From positions 62,001 to 126,000 of the forward strand of contig NZ_JABRVQ010000001.1 in the NCBI RefSeq assembly GCF_013248965.1: 64,000 bases of DNA. The letters are read 5' to 3'. Under the pieces are notes generated by a model. That model saw only the letters and a list, made by a program, of their open reading frames with translations. It searched no databases and was not told the origin of the DNA. The position numbers and the translations under genes were made by a program. Source of the DNA: Psychrobacter okhotskensis. GTDB lineage: Bacteria; Pseudomonadota; Gammaproteobacteria; Pseudomonadales; Moraxellaceae. Below, one piece after another: positions 54,697 to 63,990 of the stretch (within the stretch, counting starts at the first letter, position 1; every line of letters begins with the position of its first letter).

Positions 54697-55659
54697 TTGA
54701 GCAGCTGCTTCGGTAGTAGGTGCTGTCGTGGTAGCGACGGCCTTATCGGTAGCCGCATTTTCACCCCAAATTTTTGGGTACTTGTAACCTGGGAAGCTAT
54801 CATGCGCATACTTTTTAAAGGCTTCTGAGTTATAAGCAGCCGTCACGTCTTCGACCCATTTTTTGCCTACATCTGCAGATTTAACCGCTGACCAGTTGAC
54901 ATAAGCAAAGCTTGGCTCTTGGAACAGCGCTTCGGTCAGTTTAATACCAGAATCAGTGGCATAGTTACCATTAATCACTGCAAAGTCGACTTCATCGCGG
55001 GCACGGGGTAACTGCGCCGCTTCCAATTCGATAATGTCGATATTATATTTACTATTATCGGCGATATCTTTCTTCGAAGCGGTTAGCGGATCGATATTAT
55101 CTTTAAGCGTAATCCAACCGAGATCATCCATCATCACCAATGCACGAGCAAAGTTACTCGGGTCATTCGGTGCGGAGACACTCATTCCTTTATATACTTC
55201 CTTTAGATCGGTTTTTTTGCCTGAATAAATACCTAATGGTGCTGTTGGTACTTGAAAGACTTCGACTATATCAAGATTTTTTTCAGTTTTAAAGGTATCC
55301 AAATAAGGCTTATGCTGAAAGATATTGATATCTAAGTCACCATCAGCTAGCGCTATATTAGGACGGACATAGTCGGTAAATGTAATGAGCTCGACTTCAT
55401 AGCCTTGCGCTTCTAATGAGCCTTTGACTTGATTACGAACCATATCGGCAAAGTCGCCCTCAGTGGTGCCAATAATAATCTTGCTATGATCAGGATCGAT
55501 ATCATTAGCAGCTGTGCCAGAAGCCGTGCCTTCAGTGATAGGGGCTTCTTTCGTTGCTTCTGGTGCTGACGAATTATTACAGCCTACTAAGACTAAACCT
55601 GATACCCCAACGGTTGCTAACGCAAGCGCTAATTGGCGGCTGATATCTGTTAATTTCAT
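54694..55659 (-). CDS. metQ: Methionine ABC transporter substrate-binding lipoprotein MetQ
   Basis: The 321-residue lipoprotein binds D/L-methionine in the periplasm. A lipobox LVGC is near residue 27, followed by a disordered linker to about 58. The NlpA/MetQ fold begins IIIGTTEGDFADMV, continues VELITFTDYVRPNIALADGDLDINIFQHKPYLD and ends before an Ala/Thr-rich tail of about 20 residues. ATG 55659 with AAGGAAAACTT is used; the open frame extends to 55707. It is the third gene of metNIQ, with 95 bases to metI. Confidence 0.93.
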   Translation of the reverse strand: MKLTDISRQLALALATVGVSGLVLVGCNNSSAPEATKEAPITEGTASGTAANDIDPDHSKIIIGTTEGDFADMVRNQVKGSLEAQGYEVELITFTDYVRPNIALADGDLDINIFQHKPYLDTFKTEKNLDIVEVFQVPTAPLGIYSGKKTDLKEVYKGMSVSAPNDPSNFARALVMMDDLGWITLKDNIDPLTASKKDIADNSKYNIDIIELEAAQLPRARDEVDFAVINGNYATDSGIKLTEALFQEPSFAYVNWSAVKSADVGKKWVEDVTAAYNSEAFKKYAHDSFPGYKYPKIWGENAATDKAVATTTAPTTEAAAQ

Positions 55660-55754
55660 AAGTTTTCCTTGATAGTAAACAATGGTAGTAATGAATAGCA
55701 GTGACATAGTCGATAATTGATAATTGATAATCGATAAGTAGCTAGGTATGAGAG

Positions 55755-56444
55755 CTAGCGCTTGTCTAAGCGGGCAGCAAGTAAATTACCCAAGGCTTGA
55801 ATAGCAATAACCATAATAGATAAAGCGATAACAATGAAAATAATGACTTCGTTGCGAGAGCGATAATAACCATAGCGAATGGCTAAATCACCAAGACCAC
55901 CACCACCAATCATACCGGCCGCTGCTGAAAAAGATAGTAAACTAATAGCCAATATCGTTACGGACAATACCAAACCAGAACGCGATTCATTCAAGAGGAC
56001 TTTAATAATCGTCAAGGGACGAGCACCCATAGATTCAGTTGCTTCAATAATGCCCTGCGGTACTTCGCGTAGATTCTGTTCTACCAAGCGCGCAAAATAA
56101 AATGAGCCTGCAATGGCCAATACTAACGAAGCAGCAATCGGTCCAATTCCAGTACCAACAATCGCCTTGGTCAGGGGAGTCATGGCGATCATCAGAATGA
56201 CAAAAGGGAAAGCGCGTATAAAGTTGGTCGTGCCCCCTAATAACGCATACAGTGGTCTATTGCTTAAGAACTGCTTATCACTAGAAAGAAAAAGAAAAAT
56301 GCCAAAAAAACCGCCGATAATAATGGCAGCAGTGGTAGAAATACCTAACATAATAAAAGTATCTATGGTAGCTTGCCAAACTTCTGCACGCATATCCCAA
56401 AGGCTTGCAAAAGCAGTCTCTAGAGTCAGGGGAGTTGTTGCCAT
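55755..56444 (-). CDS. metI: Methionine ABC transporter permease MetI
   Basis: This 229-residue inner-membrane protein has five to six helices and the ABC permease coupling loop MGARPLTIIKVLLNESRSGL near 152-171 (EAA-type). GAMIGGGGLGDLAIRYGYYR-like sequence follows (AAAGMIGGGGLGDLAIRYG), a MetI hallmark. It sits 53 bases after metN. The residues AFPFVILMIAMTPLTKAIVGT near 95 match the family's substrate-path region. The start is as given. Confidence 0.95.
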   Translation of the reverse strand: MATTPLTLETAFASLWDMRAEVWQATIDTFIMLGISTTAAIIIGGFFGIFLFLSSDKQFLSNRPLYALLGGTTNFIRAFPFVILMIAMTPLTKAIVGTGIGPIAASLVLAIAGSFYFARLVEQNLREVPQGIIEATESMGARPLTIIKVLLNESRSGLVLSVTILAISLLSFSAAAGMIGGGGLGDLAIRYGYYRSRNEVIIFIVIALSIMVIAIQALGNLLAARLDKR

Positions 56445-56497
56445 TATTGTTCCTTTACACTAACCATTATGGTTTCTTAATACTAATAAATAGTGCC

Positions 56498-57268
56498 TTA
56501 GTCTTCGTAAACTAAACCTTTACCAATAGCGGTAACCGCTTGAATAGAACCGTCCGTAATATCTGCCACTTCGAGCAATTGCCCTTGGTGTAATAATGCT
56601 GCACGGTGGCATAGCCTGCGGATAACGCTCATCTCATGAGTCACGATGACAATAGTGACGCCGAGTTGCTCATTAATATCACGTAGACAAGTCAGCAGAC
56701 TTCGCGTCGTCGCTGGATCAAGGGCGCTGGTCGGCTCATCAGCCAATAATACTTTGGGGCTGGGCGCAATCGCGCGGGCGATACCAACACGCTGTTTTTG
56801 TCCGCCCGACAGCTGCGCCGGATAGTGACCAGCGCGATCGGTTAAGTCTACAATCTCAAGACAATCCATCACTCGCTTGTGAATATCGCGACGCGGATAG
56901 CCAGAAACCATCAAGTTAAATGCGACGTTATCAAAGACGGTGCGATTGGACATGAGGTTAAATTGCTGAAAAATCATACCAATGTTGTGACGAGCGATAC
57001 GCAAATCACTAGCGGACAAGGTGGTCAAATCCGTCCCATCTATCACCACTTGACCTGAATCTGGGCGTTCGAGCAAATTAATTAAGCGCAAAAGGGTCGA
57101 TTTCCCAGCACCTGAATAACCCATCAAACCAAAAATCTCACCTTGTTGAACAGACAACGAGGTCGGTTCGACAGCGGTAAACCAATGCGGCTTGCCGTCT
57201 TTGTCTTTGATTGATCGGTCGCTTAAAAAACTTTTGGTCACATCGTTTAAGACAATCATGTCACTCAT
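56498..57268 (-). CDS. metN: Methionine ABC transporter ATPase MetN
   Basis: The 256-residue ATPase powers methionine uptake with MetI and MetQ. Walker A is GYSGAGKSTLLR, signature LSGGQKQRVGIAR, Walker B VLLADEPTSALD, and the H-loop is IVTHEMSV. The open frame begins at 57421, but the first 51 residues there are hydrophobic and unlike MetN; ATG 57268 (MSDMIVLNDV) gives the usual start, with no obvious Shine-Dalgarno sequence. It is shorter than E. coli MetN (343 residues) because it lacks the C-terminal NIL/ACT regulatory domain, so transinhibition by methionine is probably absent. Confidence 0.93.
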   Translation of the reverse strand: MSDMIVLNDVTKSFLSDRSIKDKDGKPHWFTAVEPTSLSVQQGEIFGLMGYSGAGKSTLLRLINLLERPDSGQVVIDGTDLTTLSASDLRIARHNIGMIFQQFNLMSNRTVFDNVAFNLMVSGYPRRDIHKRVMDCLEIVDLTDRAGHYPAQLSGGQKQRVGIARAIAPSPKVLLADEPTSALDPATTRSLLTCLRDINEQLGVTIVIVTHEMSVIRRLCHRAALLHQGQLLEVADITDGSIQAVTAIGKGLVYED

Positions 57269-57539
57269 GGAGGGCTCAAAATTCAATAGGTTTATGATGG
57301 TTATAGGAAAATTAGACTGCAGTGTACCTATGGCAGCGCAAAATCGGATATTTGCTAGCATTAACAATGGTAATAAGGGGCAGTAATATAGCATATTATG
57401 CAATGTTTTGGATATGCACATCCGTGACTTGCTTATGACTAATGGCTATTAGCTCTAAGAAATCTGAAAAATGTAAATGGCGGGGTGCAAAGGGCGTGAT
57501 TACTCAGAAGGATGACGATAAAAGAGGTACAGCTATATC

Positions 57540-59759
57540 TTAATTATTATTGTCGTGGTAGTTGTAATGAGGATCTTGCTTTACGGGTATAACGACCAAA
57601 AATCTGGTGTGGCCATTAATAGTATCGGTCACGATACGCCCTTGGTGAGCAGTAGCGATTTGTGAGACCAAGGATAATCCCAAACCTGAGCCTTTGTTCT
57701 TTTGCTGCAAGCGCACGAATGGACTGAATACTTCCTCGCGTTTGTCTTTAGGAATGCCTTCGCCTTCATCAATAACCGCCAGCACGGCGTATTTTGGTAA
57801 CGGACGTATGGGTTCGGCTTTAGACTTTTTGATATGTTTGGTAAATAGATTCTCTTTACGCGCGGCAATCGGCGCGTCACTCTCATTTTGGGTGTTGGCT
57901 TTAACGTCGTCTTTGCTAGCAGTTTTATCCGTCGCGAGTTTATCAGTTTTTCGAGATTGACCATTGCTAGTTAGCAACGCATCGTTGGCTTTACGAGCTC
58001 CTTCGCTATTAACGGTCATTTCATTATCGTTATGAGTTTCCGCAGATTTTTGGACGTCTTCTTCGTTATCCGGCACGGCTCTCCAAATAACCTTTTTAAT
58101 TTTTTCAGTCAAATCTGTGGTAAAGCTTTGGTAGTTGGGGATTAGTGATGCTTCAGGATTAATAGCAGTGGTATCGTCAGTGAGTATAGGATTTTTAGCA
58201 GTATTTTCTTTCACTTTTGCATCTTTACTAGCGTCTGTTGCTGAGGGGCTAGTTTCTAACCCCTTTATATCAGCGTTGCCCATAACATCAGTGCTTTCAG
58301 CAATGATATCAGTGACATCCGCATTTGAAGCGTCAGCTGCAGCATCGTTACTATCGAGCGCAAGGTTTTCACCATTTCGATAAATAGGCGGCGCCGGTAA
58401 TATCACAACCATCTCTGCTTTTTCTTTCTCAGTATTGGTTATATGAGAGTCGTCAGAAACCTCGCCTGGTTGTGTTGATGTTTGCAGCGCTAAGTTATCG
58501 GACTCGTTTGATTCGTAATAATGCTCAAAATCCGAACGGTTATAATCAGCAAAGCTACTAGAAACCAACGTTTGCAGTAAATAATCTGGAACGGTATCGG
58601 CTTCGTCAATAGTCTGAACGCCATAAATTAGCACGGTAACGGGTGGTTTACCATGTAACATAGCATTGGTCAAAAGGTTGCGAATAAGATGGGTCAACAT
58701 CGGTGCCTGACCATCGATGACGATATGCTCACCAATCAAAGTGGCTTCAGGGTAATGTTGGCGTTCTTGATTCACTAAGTCATATAAGTCCAAATGCTCG
58801 ACTTGCTGCATGACATGACCGGCATCTAAGCGACTGACCAATAAGATACTTTCAACCAAGTCATTAAGCCCTGATAAATCACGGTTGATCGCTTGCGCGC
58901 GTTTGTCAAATTTCGCTTTGGTATCCATTGGCATCGCATCCGCCAGCATATCCATCATCTCGATTTGTAGACGGATACGGGTAATCGGCGTACGCAGCTC
59001 GTGAGAGGCATGCGCCAATAGCAGATTGTTGGCATTAATAAGATGCTCGATTTTTTGCGCCGCTTGGTTAAATCCGCGTGCTAACGAGGCAATTTCATCA
59101 TTGCCGCGTGCATTGACCCGTACCGTAAAGTCACCGTCCCCCAGTTGGGTCATCTGTTGGCTCATCTGATTGATACGCCAAGTCATGGTGCGAGCAATTA
59201 GCCATAGAACGCCTGCCATAATCAAGAGCAGCAGTAGGGTGCCAGTAAACAAATTTAAGGCAGCGGAAAGTACGGGCTTTTTGGGCGGCAAGCGCGATTC
59301 GTACAGCAAGGTATAACCAGTGCTGCTATAGACTTGAGCTTGCTTGGTAGGGGAGGTGTCTGCAAAAGAAGGAAAAACTTGTGAAAACAAAGAAGGCGTG
59401 GGTGGCAGAACTAACGGCAAGTCACTGTTGTCAGTCTGCATGAGCAACCGACCTTCATTATCGTATAAGCCCATCTTTGCTTGTAAAGATTCATCAAAAA
59501 TATCAAAGCTTTTTTTGACCACCGCCAGCATAAAGCGTGACTGTAAACGGTTGTCCTTACTAATGGCGATATTTAGCTCATGTAAGAAGGGATCGATTTG
59601 ACCTAAAATTTGGGTAGCCAATACTTCTGAGCGGATACCCGCATCTTTGTCATGTACGAGCTGTGTCAATAGCACCATGGCGACCGCAAATAAGATAAGT
59701 GCCAACATGACGCTAGCAAATAACTTAGCAAATACGGAACGAAAACCCAATTGCTGCAT
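57540..59759 (-). CDS. Sensor histidine kinase with ~275-residue insertion in the ATPase domain
   Basis: The protein has 739 residues. Helices at 10-32 and 164-190 flank a periplasmic domain of about 130 residues. HAMP is at 191-243, and the phosphoacceptor His253 lies in AHASHELRTPITR. The N box is near 358-368 (HLIRNLLTNAMLHG), the D box DEGEG at 664-668 and the G2 motif GSGLGLSL at 690-697. Between N and D boxes, about 380-655 is a low-complexity stretch of D, S, T, N, E and K absent from normal kinases. Conserved catalytic parts on both sides are intact. Its partner regulator gene is directly upstream (174 bases). Confidence 0.93.
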   Translation of the reverse strand: MQQLGFRSVFAKLFASVMLALILFAVAMVLLTQLVHDKDAGIRSEVLATQILGQIDPFLHELNIAISKDNRLQSRFMLAVVKKSFDIFDESLQAKMGLYDNEGRLLMQTDNSDLPLVLPPTPSLFSQVFPSFADTSPTKQAQVYSSTGYTLLYESRLPPKKPVLSAALNLFTGTLLLLLIMAGVLWLIARTMTWRINQMSQQMTQLGDGDFTVRVNARGNDEIASLARGFNQAAQKIEHLINANNLLLAHASHELRTPITRIRLQIEMMDMLADAMPMDTKAKFDKRAQAINRDLSGLNDLVESILLVSRLDAGHVMQQVEHLDLYDLVNQERQHYPEATLIGEHIVIDGQAPMLTHLIRNLLTNAMLHGKPPVTVLIYGVQTIDEADTVPDYLLQTLVSSSFADYNRSDFEHYYESNESDNLALQTSTQPGEVSDDSHITNTEKEKAEMVVILPAPPIYRNGENLALDSNDAAADASNADVTDIIAESTDVMGNADIKGLETSPSATDASKDAKVKENTAKNPILTDDTTAINPEASLIPNYQSFTTDLTEKIKKVIWRAVPDNEEDVQKSAETHNDNEMTVNSEGARKANDALLTSNGQSRKTDKLATDKTASKDDVKANTQNESDAPIAARKENLFTKHIKKSKAEPIRPLPKYAVLAVIDEGEGIPKDKREEVFSPFVRLQQKNKGSGLGLSLVSQIATAHQGRIVTDTINGHTRFLVVIPVKQDPHYNYHDNNN

Positions 59760-59933
59760 TAAATCATCTCTATTATCAGAGGCTCATATCGATTCATATC
59801 TTGCCATTTATAGTATTTAATAAATATTTGTGTGGTTTAATAAAAACAATGGCGACTGGTTTGCCACGATAAGTGTCTCAATAAATCAAATCAGCCGCCA
59901 TCATCAACTATCTAGGAATTTAGCTATTTAGGA

Positions 59934-60656
59934 CTATACCTGATCGGTCGCGAACTGATAACCGACGCCACGTACGGTAATAATACGCTTTGGCTGACGT
60001 GGATTGTCTTCAATCAGCGCACGCAAACGCGAGATATGAACATCAATCGCGCGATCAATATTGTCCGAGCTGTCATCATTCGGCATAGCCTGCCATAACT
60101 GCTCACGATTCAATACTTTACCAGAATGGGTGGCAAAGTAGTGCAATAATTGAAACTGATGCGTCGTCAAACGCACAGGTTGCTCATCAATAGTCACTTC
60201 ATGGCTATCAGGGAACACGCTGAGACGACCAAAAGTCAAGCTGTCCGATTGGCTATCTGCTTGGTTTGGCTGCTCGTGACGACGAATGACCGCGCGTATA
60301 CGGGCCAAGAGCTCACGTGGCTCGAAGGGTTTTGCGATGTAGTCATCAGCACCCATTTCTAGACCCAATACACGATCGGTAGTGTCGCCTTTGGCCGTTA
60401 GCATGATAATCGGCACTTTGTTGGTCATATTATTTTTGTTGCCACGTATCTTTTGACAAACTTGCATACCATCCATATCAGGTAGCATTAAATCAAGCAC
60501 GACTAAGTCAATATCGCGCTCTTTGGTATCTAATAACTCCAGACCCTCTTGACCAAGTCCTGCATGATGGACGTCATAATAATTCATGGTCAGATAATCA
60601 CTAATTAACTCTGCTAGATCTGGATCATCTTCAATTAACAAAATCTGCTTACTCAT
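59934..60656 (-). CDS. OmpR-family response regulator
   Basis: The 240-residue regulator has a receiver domain (1-122) with acidic pocket DD at 10-11, phospho-accepting D55 in VVLDLMLPD, T/S switch in MLTAKG and K109 in IAKPF. A winged-helix DNA-binding domain follows (145-237) with RAIDVHISRLRALIED and the wing ITVRGVGYQF. It is the RstA-like type. It lies just upstream of the histidine kinase gene on the same strand and is its partner. The start follows AGAGGACAAGCC. Confidence 0.96.
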   Translation of the reverse strand: MSKQILLIEDDPDLAELISDYLTMNYYDVHHAGLGQEGLELLDTKERDIDLVVLDLMLPDMDGMQVCQKIRGNKNNMTNKVPIIMLTAKGDTTDRVLGLEMGADDYIAKPFEPRELLARIRAVIRRHEQPNQADSQSDSLTFGRLSVFPDSHEVTIDEQPVRLTTHQFQLLHYFATHSGKVLNREQLWQAMPNDDSSDNIDRAIDVHISRLRALIEDNPRQPKRIITVRGVGYQFATDQV

Positions 60657-60962
60657 GGCTTGTCCTCTAGTTGTTGTTATGGTTTGTCAAGAAATCGCTT
60701 TTTATTAAAATTCTAGCGCGCCTCGATATTTACGTTAATTTAAATTCAGGTTATTTTAAAGGTAAGTTGTCATAAATTGATAGGGTTCTGAACCATAAGA
60801 CAGTCACCGTTAAGATAGGGTTAAGAAAATATGATTAAGGCCTCAGCCAATATAGGACAGGGTAATAATACTATAGTGCCTAATTCAGCTATGACTAAAC
60901 AAGACACGCTTTGTTAATGTTTCTACACAATGTAACTGTCTTTTTCTCTTCTTTCTCATTTC
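60657..60962. other. Intergenic stretch before the response regulator, no clear feature
   Basis: These 306 bases separate the response regulator start from the stop of the adaptor gene. They are AT-rich and must hold the promoter of the regulator-kinase pair, but I cannot point to one with confidence; no terminator-like hairpin was seen either. Confidence 0.4.
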
Positions 60963-62168
60963 TTAGGAAACCACCACCTTTTTGCCTTTAGATTCAATGG
61001 TTAAGTCAGCAAGGCAAATTAAACTGTCATTGCTAATGCCAGCTATTAAGTACTGTTTGGTACTTGGATCGTACTCGACGACCTCGACTGGCTGACGAGT
61101 TAAACGCTGATCTTGCTTAATAATCCATACATTGGCGCTCAAGGGTCTTAGTGGCTTATACGGTGGTCGCTGCAATTCTGTTAAGTCAACATCATGCAAC
61201 GCGCGCTCGGGGACAATCGTACCGACGTCGATTTGACCATAATTCACTCGCCCCGTCACCTGCATATTAGGCTGTAGTTTTTCACGGCTGATTTCATTAT
61301 TGACGACATTTACATGAACCAGAAGCTGTTTGGGCTGAACCGTTGCTGTCAATTTGCTGACCTGCCCAGTGAACTTATCCGACATGCCTTTAGCACTAAA
61401 ATTCACTGTCTGACCGACCGAAAGCTGAGGCTCAGCTTGAATAGGGACAGTGGCCATAAAGTGTAATTCAGTCTCATCACTGAGTAGCAGTAGCGGTTGA
61501 CGCGCGGCTAGCCCTTGTCCAGCTTTAGCATACAGCTTTTCGACGCGACCTGAAAAACTGGCACGTACAGTGGTTAATTGATAGGGCTGTTTGAGGTTAG
61601 CAGAGGTGTCATTACTGGTTGTTACCGTGCTTTTATCAACGCTAGGCTGACTGCTCTCTACATTTGCATCGTTTTCTGGTGGCGTTTTTTGGGCAGTGTT
61701 TTCTGTATTATTGTTTTTCGTAGGCTCATTTAAGGTTGCGAACTCTGCATCTGCGGCTGCGGCAACTGAGGTAGCCGCTGACTCTAGCGGTTTACTTGCT
61801 GTGCCCTGACGCTGAACGATTAGCAGAGGTGTGCCTTTTTCTACCCATTGGCCTTTTTCTACCAAGACTTGCTGCACAGTAAGTGCGTTCGCAGCGATGA
61901 ATTGAGTTTTTTTGATCGGTTCAATCACGCCTTGCAGTCCCATGCTTGGCTGATAGCGTGAGGGCTTTATACTCAGAATATGGTCAGGCGTCATAGTAAC
62001 GCTATCATCGTCAATAATAATGGGGGTTTCTACTGTTTCGCTATTTTCAGCCGTCACCGGTTCATCAGTAGGGGGCGAGGGCTGACAGCCTGCCAGCAGT
62101 AACAAAGCGCTGCATAAATACGCACTATTTCTTAAACCTCTATTTTTTCGACCTCTCAAAACTCTCAT
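60963..62168 (-). CDS. Periplasmic adaptor (membrane-fusion) lipoprotein, RND/HlyD type
   Basis: The lipobox LLAGC lies at about residue 24-28 of the 401-residue protein. The barrel-sandwich (lipoyl-like) parts frame a central insertion: QTVLV-type VQQVLVEKGQWVEKGTPLLIV near 95-115, then a long Asp/Asn/Thr-rich linker (about 125-205), then VRASFSGRVEKLYAKAGQGLAARQPLLLLSD. A beta-barrel follows (HFMATVPIQAEPQLSVGQTVNF). Starts further upstream to 62303 are possible, but a promoter sits at 62196-62223 so 62168 is preferred. No pump gene is adjacent. Confidence 0.85.
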   Translation of the reverse strand: MRVLRGRKNRGLRNSAYLCSALLLLAGCQPSPPTDEPVTAENSETVETPIIIDDDSVTMTPDHILSIKPSRYQPSMGLQGVIEPIKKTQFIAANALTVQQVLVEKGQWVEKGTPLLIVQRQGTASKPLESAATSVAAAADAEFATLNEPTKNNNTENTAQKTPPENDANVESSQPSVDKSTVTTSNDTSANLKQPYQLTTVRASFSGRVEKLYAKAGQGLAARQPLLLLSDETELHFMATVPIQAEPQLSVGQTVNFSAKGMSDKFTGQVSKLTATVQPKQLLVHVNVVNNEISREKLQPNMQVTGRVNYGQIDVGTIVPERALHDVDLTELQRPPYKPLRPLSANVWIIKQDQRLTRQPVEVVEYDPSTKQYLIAGISNDSLICLADLTIESKGKKVVVS

Positions 62169-62195
62169 ACCAAGCACTCTCGTAAACGTCATTTT

Positions 62196-62223
62196 ATTAT
62201 ATAGTGAATTGAGGTAAGGGCAA
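62196..62223 (-). promoter_or_regulatory. Sigma-70-like promoter of the adaptor gene
   Basis: On the minus strand TTGCCC (62218-62223) and TATAAT (62196-62201) are 16 bases apart. Transcription would start near 62189, which places ATG 62168 in a short leader and excludes longer starts. The 718-base divergent region 62169-62886 shows no other structure that I recognise. Confidence 0.6.
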
Positions 62224-62886
62224 ATAACAGTATTATATTTATGCAACATGCCCAGACGGTAGATGGCAAAAGTAACCTGAGACAAATTAGGGAGCATAAT
62301 CAAAAGACTCTCACTAACTCAATGATTAATTTGAACATAAATTCACTAAATGACTGGAAAACAACCAGTAACTGTGCTAAAACGAACATATAAAAATATA
62401 ATGATACATATTTGTCACAAATGAAGATTATTCGGTAAGGTAAGTATTGTTTTTACTCAACCTTAAACCCTTTTGACCCTTTGTGTACATTTCAACAGAT
62501 ATCGAGCCAGTTAAATTTATGATGCTGACAAGGTTTAGGCTTGCCAGTTTTGAGCAAGTCTAAAAATTTCTATAAGCAAAGTGAGTCAGCAGATAGGCTG
62601 CTTTATAAAGACAAGCATCTGGCAGTTTTTTAAAAAATAAAAGCCAAAAATAGCGCTTAATACACGAAGATAATTGTCGCTAAAGTGCGTATAGTAACCG
62701 ATGGTAACGCCATGCTTGATAGGCGAATACTGATAGAGAACATGTTAGCGATCGTGACAGCGTAAAATACAAACTTAACCGTTCATCTCAATCCAAGAAT
62801 AAACCATTTTATAAATTGAAATAACTGTTAAAATTTTGCACTGGCAGATAGTGCTACGAATAATAGCCGTTTATAGGACAATGATA

Positions 62887-63264
62887 ATGGAAAATAATTT
62901 TGAAGGTTTGAAAGTCATGGTTATCGATGACTCTAAAACCATTCGCCGTACTGCAGAGACTTTATTACAAAAAGCGGGCTGCGAAGTAGTGACCGCTATT
63001 GATGGTTTTGATGCTTTAGCCAAGATTGTTGATAACAATCCCGATATCATTTTTGTTGATATCATGATGCCACGTTTGGATGGTTATCAGACATGTGCAT
63101 TGATAAAGAATAACCCTGACTATGCCAGTAAGCCTGTGATTATGCTGTCGTCTAAAGATGGTTTGTTTGATAAAGCGCGTGGACGTATCGTAGGTTCGGA
63201 TGAATACTTGACTAAGCCATTTAGTAAAGATGAGCTGTTTGAGGCAATCAACCAATATCGCTAA
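62887..63264 (+). CDS. pilG: Twitching-motility response regulator PilG
   Basis: This stand-alone receiver domain (125 residues) has phospho-acceptor D58 in IIFVDIMMPRLDG, the DD pair VIDDSKTIRR at 13-14, and K in LTKPFS. The motif RTAETLLQKAGCEVVTAIDGFDALAKI matches PilG specifically. PilG is an output regulator of the Pil-Chp chemosensory system, acting on pilus extension and cAMP signalling. An open frame begins at 62836; ATG 62887 with TAGGACAATGATA is preferred. pilH follows after 363 bases, unusually far. Confidence 0.95.
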   Translation: MENNFEGLKVMVIDDSKTIRRTAETLLQKAGCEVVTAIDGFDALAKIVDNNPDIIFVDIMMPRLDGYQTCALIKNNPDYASKPVIMLSSKDGLFDKARGRIVGSDEYLTKPFSKDELFEAINQYR

Positions 63265-63500
63265 TACATAACGGCCTATATAATTGATAGCTAGGCAGTT
63301 AATTAGACAGTTATATTGGCATGATTAATGCATATAGCGGTACGGCTAAGGCAAGTAGCTGAGAGGACTGTTATTAAGAAAGTGAACTGTTGCTGACGTG
63401 ATTATTGAATACTTTATAAATGAAGTGTTGACGTTAAATAACCACGTTATAAACAGCCCAGTGATCATGATGGTTATCAATCAGTGTTTGTCATTTCATA

Positions 63501-63536
63501 GGTACCACCGTAAAAATAGGTATCATCGTAAAAATA
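63501..63536. repeat. Two 18-bp tandem repeats between pilG and pilH
   Basis: GGTACCACCGTAAAAATA at 63501 and GGTATCATCGTAAAAATA at 63519 differ at two bases. A third related fragment, GGATATCATCGAAAATA, lies just before pilH near 63600. A short palindrome ATATCCG-AA-CGGATAT is at 63589-63604. Apart from these the 363-base gap shows nothing I recognise. Confidence 0.7.
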
Positions 63537-63627
63537 GTGTTGCCAACAAGGCATTAGGCATTATTTTTAATAGATTTGTCTCAACAATATATCCGAACGG
63601 ATATCATCGAAAATAAAGGAAATTTCC

Positions 63628-63990
63628 ATGGCTACTGTTTTAGTCATTGACGACTCGCCATCTGAGATGGCGAAATTTCGCGACATGCTTGCAAAAAACA
63701 ACTATCAAGTCCTTGAAGCGACAAATGGTGAGCAAGGTTGTCAAATGGCAGCCGATCATTTACCAGATGTCATCTTGATGGATGTGGTTATGCCTGAAAT
63801 GAATGGTTTTCAGGCCACCCGTAAGATAACACGTGGCAAAACAACGTCGCATATTCCGGTCATCATGATCAGCACCAAAAATCAAGAAACGGATCGTGTT
63901 TGGGGTAAGCGTCAAGGCGCTAAAGAATATATCACCAAGCCAGTTGACGAAAATGGTCTGGTCAATGTCATTCGCAAAGTAATGGGGTAA
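63628..63990 (+). CDS. pilH: Twitching-motility response regulator PilH
   Basis: This 120-residue receiver has the acidic pair in VIDDSPSEMAKFRDML, D52 in VILMDVVMPEMNG, and the K in ITKPVDENGLV. The sequence RVWGKRQGAKEYITKP is typical of PilH. PilH acts with PilG downstream of the ChpA kinase, mainly for pilus retraction. The start has AAAGGAAATTTCC upstream. The expected next genes pilI, pilJ and chpA would lie beyond the right end. Confidence 0.95.
   Translation: MATVLVIDDSPSEMAKFRDMLAKNNYQVLEATNGEQGCQMAADHLPDVILMDVVMPEMNGFQATRKITRGKTTSHIPVIMISTKNQETDRVWGKRQGAKEYITKPVDENGLVNVIRKVMG

Noticed and set aside
63398-63616. 72-codon open frame between pilG and pilH
   Set aside because: Its sequence is made by 18-bp tandem repeats and has no ribosome site or family signal.
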